DNA of 8,061 bases. Source: Rickettsiales bacterium. Its GTDB lineage: Bacteria; Pseudomonadota; Alphaproteobacteria; Rickettsiales; UBA3002. Below are positions 1-5,748 of this stretch, piece by piece. The position numbers were made by a program, and so were the translations under genes. Position 1 is the stretch's first letter; the number at the start of each line of letters is the position of its first letter. The notes under the pieces are model-generated. The model was not told the origin of the DNA. It searched no databases and saw only the letters and a program-made list of their open reading frames with translations. The stretch covers positions 1 through 8,061 of the forward strand of contig CANEUT010000066.1 in assembly GCA_947441895.1 (NCBI GenBank). Direction: 5' to 3'.

Positions 1-426
1 GGCGCTGGCAAACAAATCGTCATTCGTACGCAGGATGGGTTTCGTTTGGCGCATGGCCGCGCCAATTCGATGATTCCGGAGTTATGGGCCAATGGGCTTG
101 GTTATGCCAAGTTTGAAAAAGCAGAAGAGCCTGACTGGCGCTGCGACACCATGGGCTGCATTGCACGGGTGAAAGAAAAACTGATCGCCTTCCCGCGCGA
201 TGGTTTGGCGCTGACGGAAGATTGCCGCCGCGCGGTCATTGTTGTTACGCCAATGAGCGATGTGAAGTGCGCTGGCGCTGCCAAAGTGATTGATACCGCA
301 ACATTCGCCCGCGCCCATGTGGTGGCACTGTGGTTGACTGATGATATGCGGATTGAAACCAGTGCCGATTGGCAAGGCAACAGGCCGTGGAGCCATGGCT
401 ATCACGAGGATGCATCAGACGATTAA
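1..426 (+). CDS. comEC: ComEC/Rec2-family protein, C-terminal end (5' truncated)
   Basis: The frame is open from base 1 to the TAA at 424-426 and gives 141 residues of a protein that starts before the window. It resembles the extreme C-terminus of alphaproteobacterial ComEC/Rec2 proteins: a W-R-C-D-x-x-G-C-I-A segment, then E-D-C (a conserved Cys near the 'adversary of DNA' strand), V-I-D, an A-L-W-L strand, and a closing R-I-E-T-x-x-x-W-x-x-x-R-P-W. In the family, ComEC is a polytopic inner-membrane protein that carries incoming single-stranded DNA during natural transformation, and this tail belongs to its metallo-beta-lactamase-like region. The membrane channel and metal ligands are outside the window, so intactness cannot be judged. 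An internal TTG at 46 could be mistaken for a start, but the same frame reads in-family sequence upstream of it. In many Alphaproteobacteria comEC lies downstream of lexA near trpDC. Here it converges on DUF599. The call rests on remembered family pattern, not on a search. Confidence 0.72.
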   Translation, partial: GAGKQIVIRTQDGFRLAHGRANSMIPELWANGLGYAKFEKAEEPDWRCDTMGCIARVKEKLIAFPRDGLALTEDCRRAVIVVTPMSDVKCAGAAKVIDTATFARAHVVALWLTDDMRIETSADWQGNRPWSHGYHEDASDD

Positions 427-1145
427 ACGTCGTCAATCGCCACCAGATTATTCACCGTGTGCGAACGAAATTCACGGCGATAGACCACGTAAACCACTAG
501 CATGGTGACCGCCATAAAAATGAGTCCATTTAAAAACCACGTGGTAGCGGCCAAACCAAAATAATAGCCGCGCAGCCCCATGTTGAAGTGTCGGCCAGCA
601 TTACCAATCAACTTGCCCGCACGTTCGGCATAATCAAAATGGTGGTGCTTACCCTCACCAGGCATGGGCGCCGCACCAATGATGATGTTTACATAGTTAT
701 ATTGCCGCACCGACCAGCTGAGTTTGAAAAACACGTAAATAAAAATCAGTACCATCAGCGAAATTTTGATATCGAACATAAATGGGGTGGCACCCATGGT
801 GAACGGAAGTGAATTCAGCACTTGTAAGCCAGCACTTTGTGAGCCCAGAACGGTGAACAGGCCCAGCAGAACCAGAATACTGGTGGAGGCATAAAATAAA
901 ATGGCGCGGACAATATTGCCAACCAATGTAGCATCGCTGATGCGGTTTTCGCGGCGCATAATCTGATGCATCCAGCGCGTGCGCATTTCATCCATAATGC
1001 GGATGAGGTTAAGGCGGCGATGATAATTTGCATCAGCAAATTTGCCATAACCAAACCAGGCCAGCGCAAACCAGGCCAGCGCCAGCATATCCGCATAGAG
1101 CACCGGCGTGCCCATGAAGGTGATGCTATTTTTTAGCCATTCCAT
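423..1145 (-). CDS. DUF599 family inner-membrane protein
   Basis: This 240-residue protein has four predicted membrane segments, at about residues 14-33, 77-100, 124-143 and 195-222. It matches the DUF599 pattern by eye: an aromatic-rich first helix ending in F-G-Y-G, a W-S-V-R-Q-Y-N-Y stretch (144-151) after helix 3, and R-G-Y-Y-F-G-L-A-A (192-200) before the last helix. A His-rich loop, K-H-H-H-F (166-170), lies between helices 3 and 4. The family has no established function. I chose the ATG at 1145 because GGAGG lies 5 nt before it. The open frame reaches back to 1181 inside trpC, but that start has no such site. The start is 1 nt past the trpC stop, and the ribosome site overlaps the last trpC codons, so translation is probably coupled. 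It is the last gene of the trpG-trpD-trpC group. Its TAA shares bases with the opposing comEC TAA. Helix 1 contains a perfect 15-bp tandem repeat. Confidence 0.85.
   Translation of the reverse strand: MEWLKNSITFMGTPVLYADMLALAWFALAWFGYGKFADANYHRRLNLIRIMDEMRTRWMHQIMRRENRISDATLVGNIVRAILFYASTSILVLLGLFTVLGSQSAGLQVLNSLPFTMGATPFMFDIKISLMVLIFIYVFFKLSWSVRQYNYVNIIIGAAPMPGEGKHHHFDYAERAGKLIGNAGRHFNMGLRGYYFGLAATTWFLNGLIFMAVTMLVVYVVYRREFRSHTVNNLVAIDDV
1052..1081. repeat. 15-bp perfect tandem duplication inside the DUF599 gene
   Basis: The 15-base unit caaaccaggccagcg occurs twice back to back (1052-1066 and 1067-1081). Base 1082 also matches the next copy. It is in frame and encodes the repeated A-L-A-W-F motif in the first transmembrane helix (residues about 22-31). 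Typical DUF599 first helices seem to have the same overall length, so the repeat may not be an inserted extra unit. Confidence 0.9.
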
Positions 1146-1146
1146 A

Positions 1147-1941
1147 TCAGCCTCCGATGAGTTGCCGTGTAGCCGTCGCAATATTTTCTTCGCGCATCAG
1201 CGATTCACCCACCAGAAAACAATGCATATCGGCCGCGCGCATGCGGGCAATATCAGCCGGGGTGGCAATGCCGCTTTCGCACACGGCGGTGTAGCCTTCG
1301 GGAATCATTTTGCGTAAGGTTTCACTGGTGGCCAAATCGACCGCCAGTGTTTTCAGGTTGCGGTTATTGATGCCAATGAGTTTGGAGGTGAGGTGGGTGA
1401 GTGCGCGTTCCAGCTCGGGCGCGTCATGCACTTCCACCAGCACATCCATGCCCAGTTCGTGCGCCACGCGTTCCAACTCTTGGGCTTGCGTGTCGCTGAG
1501 TGCCGCCATAATCAGCAAAATACAGTCGGCACCTAAGCTGCGCGCTTCCAGCACCTGATAAATATCGAGCATAAAATCTTTGCGCAGCACCGGCAAATTC
1601 ACTGCCGCCCGCGCGGCGATGAGATAGCCATCGGCCCCTTGAAAATAGGGTTCGTCGGTGAGGACGGAAAGGCAGGTTGCGCCACCGTTTGCGTAAGCAT
1701 TGGCAATGGTGACGGGATTAAAATCTTCGCGGATGATTCCCTTACTGGGTGATGCTTTTTTGACTTCGGCAATCAGGCCAATTTCGCCCGTGGCGATGCA
1801 TTTTTTAAGTGCCGTGTGAAAGCCGCGTGGCGGAGTGACGGCCAGTGCACGCTCATAGAGCGCTGCCTCGGGCACTATTTTTTTCTGCGCGGCAATATGC
1901 TCGCGTTTTTTGTCGCAAATTTCGGTCAGTGTGTCGGTCAT
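1147..1941 (-). CDS. trpC: Indole-3-glycerol phosphate synthase
   Basis: This cytoplasmic TIM-barrel enzyme converts carboxyphenylamino-deoxyribulose phosphate to indole-3-glycerol phosphate in tryptophan synthesis. The 264-residue protein has the full signature set: L-I-A-E-V-K-K-A-S-P-S-K-G at 57-68 (Glu59, Lys61, Ser64/Ser66), S-V-L-T-D at 92-96, V-L-R-K-D-F at 118-123 (Lys121 at the catalytic lysine position), G-I-N-N-R-N-L at 190-196, C-E-S-G-I at 221-225, and L-V-G-E-S-L-M at 243-249 for phosphate binding. Length is typical for a monofunctional enzyme, and there is no fused TrpF. The ATG overlaps the trpD stop as ATGA and no strong ribosome site precedes it, which fits translational coupling. 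Its last codons supply the GGAGG used by the DUF599 gene. No key residue appears to be missing. Confidence 0.97.
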   Translation of the reverse strand: MTDTLTEICDKKREHIAAQKKIVPEAALYERALAVTPPRGFHTALKKCIATGEIGLIAEVKKASPSKGIIREDFNPVTIANAYANGGATCLSVLTDEPYFQGADGYLIAARAAVNLPVLRKDFMLDIYQVLEARSLGADCILLIMAALSDTQAQELERVAHELGMDVLVEVHDAPELERALTHLTSKLIGINNRNLKTLAVDLATSETLRKMIPEGYTAVCESGIATPADIARMRAADMHCFLVGESLMREENIATATRQLIGG

Positions 1942-2909
1942 GCGTGATTACTTGCGGTGATGAGTTGTTCGAGTTTTTTGAGTGCGATGCCGGTTTCAAT
2001 AGCCTGACGCGCCAGCGTCGCGCCATCATAAAGCGTGGGGGCAATGTCGCCCACCATCAGCATGGCACCGGCATTCATAATGGTCGCTTCCATGTAGGCG
2101 CTGGGCTTTGCTTCCAGCACTTCGCGCAGGGCGCGGGCGTTGATGATGGCGGTGCCGCCAATCAGATCGCCGGCATCTTGATAGTCAATCCCTGCATCTT
2201 CAGGGCGGATGATGCCGGAAGTGATGGTGCCATGCGCCAGCGTGCTGACCGAGGTGGTGTCGATGACCGATAGTTCATCGCTGCCATCCAGCCCGTGCAC
2301 CACCATCATGTGGGTGCGGCCCAGCAGTTTTGCGGCTTCGGCAATGATGGGGCAGAAATGCGCATCAAACACACCAATCAGCTGACGCTCGACCCGTGCC
2401 GGATTGCATAACGGCCCAAGCAAATTGAAAATGGTGCGGTGGCCCACTTTTTTGCGCAGTGGCGCGGTGCGCGCAAAGCCCTGGTGAAAGCTGGGGGCGA
2501 ACAAAAACGCAATACCCGTTTCTTTAAGAATTTCCGCCGAACGTGCTGGGCTGAGATTGGTTTTTACGCCCAGCGCCTCCAGCACATCGGCCGAACCGCT
2601 TTGCGAGGTAACAGCGCGGTTGCCGTGCTTGGCCACCACTGCACCGGCTGAGGCGGCCACTAATGCGGCAGCGGTAGAAATATTATACGTGTGTTGGCCA
2701 TCGCCACCGGTGCCGCATCCATCAATAGCAGTGGGAAAGCTGGGGAACGCAACCATGCGCGCTATTACCGCATCCACCGCGCCGGCAATGGCTTCCGGGG
2801 TGAGGCTGTAAATATCGAGGTCGCTTAGAAATAAAATCGCATCATCGTCATCCATCTGCCCGTCGAGCAGCTGGCCAATGAGTTCGCTCATGTCGGCGCG
2901 GTCGCTCAT
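1938..2909 (-). CDS. trpD: Anthranilate phosphoribosyltransferase
   Basis: TrpD transfers phosphoribose from PRPP to anthranilate, the second committed step of tryptophan synthesis, as a cytoplasmic class III phosphoribosyltransferase homodimer. The 323-residue protein has the PRPP loop D-G-C-G-T-G-G-D (63-70), K-H-G-N-R-A-V-T-S (94-102), a G-S-A-D-V-L-E-A-L-G stretch (105-114), R-T-I-F-N-L-L-G-P-L-x-N-P-A (158-171), and the metal-binding D-E pair at 211-212 within H-G-L-D-G-S-D-E-L. The alpha-helical N-terminus is slightly short, so the protein is a little under the roughly 330-345 residues common in the family. It starts in an ATGA overlap with the trpG stop. A second Met at residue 7 is possible, but neither start has a good ribosome site, and the coupled first Met is favoured. 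All expected catalytic motifs are present. Confidence 0.97.
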   Translation of the reverse strand: MSDRADMSELIGQLLDGQMDDDDAILFLSDLDIYSLTPEAIAGAVDAVIARMVAFPSFPTAIDGCGTGGDGQHTYNISTAAALVAASAGAVVAKHGNRAVTSQSGSADVLEALGVKTNLSPARSAEILKETGIAFLFAPSFHQGFARTAPLRKKVGHRTIFNLLGPLCNPARVERQLIGVFDAHFCPIIAEAAKLLGRTHMMVVHGLDGSDELSVIDTTSVSTLAHGTITSGIIRPEDAGIDYQDAGDLIGGTAIINARALREVLEAKPSAYMEATIMNAGAMLMVGDIAPTLYDGATLARQAIETGIALKKLEQLITASNHA

Positions 2910-3481
2910 GTGACGTTTAGAAAGTTGCGCAGCATGTCGTGCCCATATTCGCTGGCGATGCTTTCGGGGTGGAACTGCACCCCAAATACGGGTTGGGTTT
3001 TATGTTGAAGCGCCATGATGGCGCCGTCGGCCGTTTCCGCCGTCACTTCCAAACAGTCGGGCAGGCTTGCTTTTTCAACAATCAGCGAGTGATAGCGCGT
3101 GGCGGTGAAAGGCGATGCGATGCCAGCAAAAATGCCTTTGTTCGTGTGGGTGACGGCACTGGTTTTTCCGTGCATCACCTGCGCCGCGCGCACTACCTTG
3201 CCACCATAGGCCTGGCCGATAGATTGATGGCCGAGGCACACGCCGAATAATGGAATTTGCCCGTTGTTGAGGGTAATCAGTTCAAGGCAGATGCCCGCTT
3301 CATTGGGGGTGGCGGGGCCGGGAGAAATCACAATGCCATCGGGCTTGCTGCCAATAATATCGCTGGCACGTTTGGCGTCATTACGGATGACTTCCACCGT
3401 TGCGCCAAGCGCACTGAGGTAATGCACCAGATTATAGGTGAAGCTGTCGTAGTTATCGATGAGGAGGATATTCTTGGCCAT
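2906..3481 (-). CDS. trpG: Anthranilate synthase glutaminase subunit (component II)
   Basis: This is the class I glutamine amidotransferase partner of TrpE. It hydrolyses glutamine and passes ammonia to the chorismate-converting subunit. The 191 residues match the single-domain family length. Motifs are L-L-I-D-N-Y-D-S-F-T-Y-N-L at 6-18, I-S-P-G-P at 52-56, the nucleophile elbow G-V-C-L-G-H-Q at 80-86 (Cys82), and G-V-Q-F-H-P-E-S at 167-174 (His171 and Glu173), so the triad is complete. Trp-type and pab-type subunits are hard to tell apart by sequence, and in some bacteria one protein serves both. The trpD/trpC context supports TrpG. The ATG at 3481 is the only start, because an in-frame TAA lies three codons upstream. 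No Shine-Dalgarno sequence is visible, and a 6-bp hairpin ends 1 nt before the ATG. Unusually, trpG is separated from trpE by a lipoprotein gene. Confidence 0.95.
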   Translation of the reverse strand: MAKNILLIDNYDSFTYNLVHYLSALGATVEVIRNDAKRASDIIGSKPDGIVISPGPATPNEAGICLELITLNNGQIPLFGVCLGHQSIGQAYGGKVVRAAQVMHGKTSAVTHTNKGIFAGIASPFTATRYHSLIVEKASLPDCLEVTAETADGAIMALQHKTQPVFGVQFHPESIASEYGHDMLRNFLNVT

Positions 3482-3482
3482 G

Positions 3483-3506
3483 GGCTGGTTTTAGCTTTTT
3501 CCAGCC
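3483..3506 (-). promoter_or_regulatory. Hairpin abutting the trpG start codon
   Basis: In the minus-strand transcript, GGCTGG and CCAGCC form a perfect 6-bp stem around a 12-base A-rich loop (AAAAAGCTAAAA). The stem ends one base before the trpG ATG and takes up the place where a Shine-Dalgarno sequence would lie. There is no run of U after it, so it does not look like a Rho-independent terminator. A translational control role is inference. It could also be a chance repeat. Confidence 0.45.
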
Positions 3507-3515
3507 AAGAATCAA

Positions 3516-4133
3516 TCACGAAGTCTTTGCGCTGGCTTCAACAATCACCGGTGGGGCAAGGCATCGGGCGCCAAAACGATTGTCGGCCAGTCCCTTCAGA
3601 TAGGCGCGGCGCAGTTGCCCCACCTGAAAAGCAAGGGCGACATCTTTCTCATGTTGGTCGGCACCGGTGATGGCGCGGATGATACTGCGAAATGGCAAAA
3701 TGTTCGTCTGGCTGCGAATGAAACCCATCACCCCATCATGCGCCATATCTGCGCCCGCATCAACAATTTCGTCGCTTGTTGGCATTTCCACATCATCAAG
3801 TGACGCAGTCATGATACCGCCAGAGCGTTTTTTATATACGGGGCTTTGGCCTAGCAGCTCATCAAGCTGGGCCATTTCTGTTTTGATGGTTTTGCACTTC
3901 ATGGGCTTGGGCATGCTGTAAGGGTTCTCCAGCAAGGCCTGAAGCAGCGGTGGAATTTCTTTTTGTTTGATGTTCAGATCTTCCAGCGGGCCAGTGGCGG
4001 CATCGAAAACATTTTGTGCACCGTTTGCCGCTTTTTTGGAATTTTCATCGTTACCGCATCCGCTGAGCGCAAAAGAAACAATCGCCAATATCAGGACGTA
4101 TGAGAAGGAAGCAGACTGATGAATACGGTACAT
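3516..4133 (-). CDS. Putative outer-membrane lipoprotein of unknown function
   Basis: The N-terminus is a classic lipoprotein signal: a short basic start, a hydrophobic stretch at about 10-23, then the lipobox L-S-G-C with the acylated Cys at 26. The residue after Cys is Gly, not Asp, so by the usual Lol rule (best studied in gamma-proteobacteria) it would go to the outer membrane and face the periplasm. The mature part is about 180 residues, mostly helical, with conserved-looking stretches L-E-D-L-N-I-K-Q-K-E-I-P-P (50-62) and L-R-R-A-Y-L-K-G-L (174-182). It has two further cysteines at 80 and 191 that could form a disulfide. I recall similar uncharacterised alphaproteobacterial lipoproteins but know no function. 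It lies between trpE and trpG, in the same direction, 112 bp after trpE and 34 bp before trpG. No Shine-Dalgarno sequence precedes the ATG, and an extended -10 lies only 12 bases upstream. Confidence 0.8.
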   Translation of the reverse strand: MYRIHQSASFSYVLILAIVSFALSGCGNDENSKKAANGAQNVFDAATGPLEDLNIKQKEIPPLLQALLENPYSMPKPMKCKTIKTEMAQLDELLGQSPVYKKRSGGIMTASLDDVEMPTSDEIVDAGADMAHDGVMGFIRSQTNILPFRSIIRAITGADQHEKDVALAFQVGQLRRAYLKGLADNRFGARCLAPPVIVEASAKTS

Positions 4134-4145
4134 AAAGTTAGTTTA

Positions 4146-4154
4146 TATATACCA
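4146..4154 (-). promoter_or_regulatory. Candidate extended -10 promoter for the lipoprotein-trpGDC unit
   Basis: On the minus strand the sequence TGGTATATA matches the extended -10 form TG-N-TATAAT at five of six hexamer positions. No convincing -35 lies 16-18 bases upstream, which extended -10 promoters can tolerate. The expected start of transcription lies only about 0-7 bases before the ATG at 4133, so the message would be leaderless or nearly so. This agrees with the missing ribosome site. If real, it gives trpG-trpD-trpC a transcription start separate from trpE. Confidence 0.4.
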
Positions 4155-4171
4155 CAAATTCCGCAGAAATC

Positions 4172-4251
4172 CTAGGCCTATACGTCATTGCGACGCACCA
4201 ATTCGTTCTTGCGATGCAGCGTGAAACCCTTGGTGGGCCTAGCGTCTAGGC
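4172..4251 (-). promoter_or_regulatory. Structured trpE-lipoprotein intergenic element with competing inverted repeats
   Basis: In the minus-strand transcript, GCCTAG-ACG-CTAGGC (4251-4237) forms a perfect 6-bp hairpin whose first arm includes the trpE stop codon. The second arm, extended as CTAGGCC-CACCAA (4242-4230), can instead pair downstream: CACCAA with TTGGTG (4201-4196) and CTAGGCC with GGCCTAG (4178-4172). The 17 bases between those downstream partners hold a small hairpin of their own, CGTC-GCAAT-GACG (4195-4183). The first hairpin and the CTAGGCC pairing exclude each other. Neither structure is followed by a U-run, so a simple intrinsic terminator is not supported. Function is inferred. 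It could be a 3'-end processing structure, an attenuator-like switch, or a degraded dispersed palindrome. Confidence 0.4.
4188..4218. repeat. Direct repeat TTGCGAYGCA spaced by two helical turns
   Basis: TTGCGACGCA (4188-4197) and TTGCGATGCA (4209-4218) differ at one base and start 21 bp apart. Each contains a hyphenated palindrome TGC-GAY-GCA. The spacing puts both copies on the same face of the helix, as protein operators often are. No regulator can be named from the sequence. Confidence 0.45.
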
Positions 4252-5748
4252 AAATTTAATCGCTTCTTCGGCCGCGCGCATGACGGCTTTCGCCTTGTTG
4301 AGCGATTCCTGATATTCGTCCTCAGGCACGGAATCCACCACGATGCCGCCGCCAGCCTGCACATAAATTTTCTTATCTTTCACCAGTGCGGTGCGCAGGG
4401 TGATGCAGGTATCCATGGACCCATTGGCCGAAAAATAACCCACGCATCCGGCATAAAAACTGCGGCGTACGGGTTCCAGCTCGTCGATAATTTCCATGGC
4501 GCGAATTTTGGGGGCACCTGAAACCGTGCCCGCGGGAAAGCCCGCAATCAGCGCATCCACCGCATCGAACTTCGGATCAATCTCGCCTTCCACGTTGGAA
4601 ACAATATGCATCACATGGCTGTAATGCTCGATATGCATTTTCTCGGTGACGCGCACATCGCCCGCTTTTGCCACGCGTCCCACATCATTACGGCCCAAAT
4701 CAAGCAGCATTAAATGCTCCGCCAGCTCTTTGGGGTCGGCCATCAGCTCATCAGCCAACGTTTTGTCTTCTTCACGGGTGCGGCCCCGCCGCCGTGTGCC
4801 TGCGATGGGGCGAATGGTGACTTGATTATCGCGCAGGCGCACCAGAATTTCGGGGCTGGAGCCCACCAATGCATAATCACCAAAATTGAGATAAAACAAA
4901 AATGGCGATGGATTCATGTGGCGCAGCGAACGATAAAGCGCAATGGGTGCCAGCTCAAAATCAGCCTCGAACCGCTGGCCCAGCACCACCTGAAAAATAT
5001 CACCGGCGGCGATATATTCCTTCGCGCGGGCAATCATGGTTTCATAATCGGCCACGGTGCGGTTGCTGGTGAAAGCGCGTTTGGTGGCGGGCACATCTTT
5101 ATAATAATTGCGCTGGTCGAGTGGCCCTTGCAACATGCGGGCAATTTTCTCGATGCGTTTCGTCGCCATGTCATAGGCTTTATTGGCATCACCACTCACA
5201 TCCCACACGGGGGCGATGATATAGACCACGCCATCAACCGCATCAAAAATAAGCTGGGTGCGGGGGCGAATGAAGCAGGCGTCGGGAATGGCGATGGGGT
5301 CGGGCTTGCTGTCGGGTAAACGCTCCATCAGCTTCACCATGTCATAACCCATATAGCCCACCAGACCTGCCGCCATGGGCGGTGCGCCGGCTGGCAAATC
5401 CATGCGGTGGGTGCGCACCAAATTGCGTAACGTGCTCATGCTGTCATCCCAGGCCGATTCAAAACTATCTTCGGCGAAGGGAGGCGTGTTAGAAATTTCC
5501 GAGCGATTACCATAGCAGCGCCACATCATGTCGGGGTCGAGGCCGATGATGGAATAGCGGCCACGTGTTTCGCCGCCTTCGACTGATTCAAGAAGGAACG
5601 CCGGACCTTCCACATCGCCCAGTTTCAGCATGGCCGAAACGGGGGTCTCAAGGTCGGACACGCGCTTGGTCATGACAATCTGAGACTTGCCCGCTTTATA
5701 GTTGGCTACGAATTCATCGCGGCTGGGGGTGAATGCGAATTGGCTCAT
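4246..5748 (-). CDS. trpE: Anthranilate synthase component I
   Basis: TrpE converts chorismate to anthranilate using ammonia delivered by TrpG, the first committed and rate-controlling step of tryptophan synthesis. The 500-residue protein has an N-terminal regulatory domain containing the tryptophan feedback motif L-L-E-S followed by ten residues and Ser (52-55, Ser66). The C-terminal chorismate-binding domain shows P-I-A-G-T-R-R-R-G (314-322), L-D-L-G-R-N-D-V-G-R-V (349-359), F-P-A-G-T-V-S-G-A-P-K (404-414) and Q-A-G-G-G-I-V-x-D-S-V-P-x-x-E-Y (464-479). The Ala in P-I-A-G-T favours anthranilate synthase over aminodeoxychorismate synthase, which usually has P-x-K-G-T. The ATG overlaps the ppiD stop as ATGA, and no leader peptide with Trp codons lies between the genes. 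The stop is TAG, inside a small inverted repeat. It is not fused to TrpG. Confidence 0.97.
   Translation of the reverse strand: MSQFAFTPSRDEFVANYKAGKSQIVMTKRVSDLETPVSAMLKLGDVEGPAFLLESVEGGETRGRYSIIGLDPDMMWRCYGNRSEISNTPPFAEDSFESAWDDSMSTLRNLVRTHRMDLPAGAPPMAAGLVGYMGYDMVKLMERLPDSKPDPIAIPDACFIRPRTQLIFDAVDGVVYIIAPVWDVSGDANKAYDMATKRIEKIARMLQGPLDQRNYYKDVPATKRAFTSNRTVADYETMIARAKEYIAAGDIFQVVLGQRFEADFELAPIALYRSLRHMNPSPFLFYLNFGDYALVGSSPEILVRLRDNQVTIRPIAGTRRRGRTREEDKTLADELMADPKELAEHLMLLDLGRNDVGRVAKAGDVRVTEKMHIEHYSHVMHIVSNVEGEIDPKFDAVDALIAGFPAGTVSGAPKIRAMEIIDELEPVRRSFYAGCVGYFSANGSMDTCITLRTALVKDKKIYVQAGGGIVVDSVPEDEYQESLNKAKAVMRAAEEAIKFA

Noticed and set aside
418..431. GACG-ATTAAA-CGTC inverted repeat at the comEC/DUF599 junction as a two-way terminator
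   Set aside because: A 4-bp stem with no T-run on either side is too weak to call.
1146..1181. Upstream start for DUF599 at 1181 inside trpC
   Set aside because: The ATG at 1145 has GGAGG at ideal spacing, and the added residues are not typical of the family.
1845..2273. A 142-codon plus-strand frame spanning the trpC/trpD junction
   Set aside because: It is antisense to two certain genes and shows no protein family features.
3483..3506. Hairpin before trpG as a terminator of the lipoprotein gene
   Set aside because: No U-run follows, and the stem runs straight into the trpG start codon.
4237..4251. GCCTAG-CGT-CTAGGC as a Rho-independent terminator of trpE
   Set aside because: The stem is perfect but only 6 bp, and in the trpE direction it is followed by C-rich sequence rather than a U-run. 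I kept it only as part of the structured element.
4714..5319. A 201-codon open frame on the plus strand opposite trpE
   Set aside because: It lies wholly antisense to a confidently identified gene, has no recognisable motif or ribosome site, and its composition mirrors the trpE codons.
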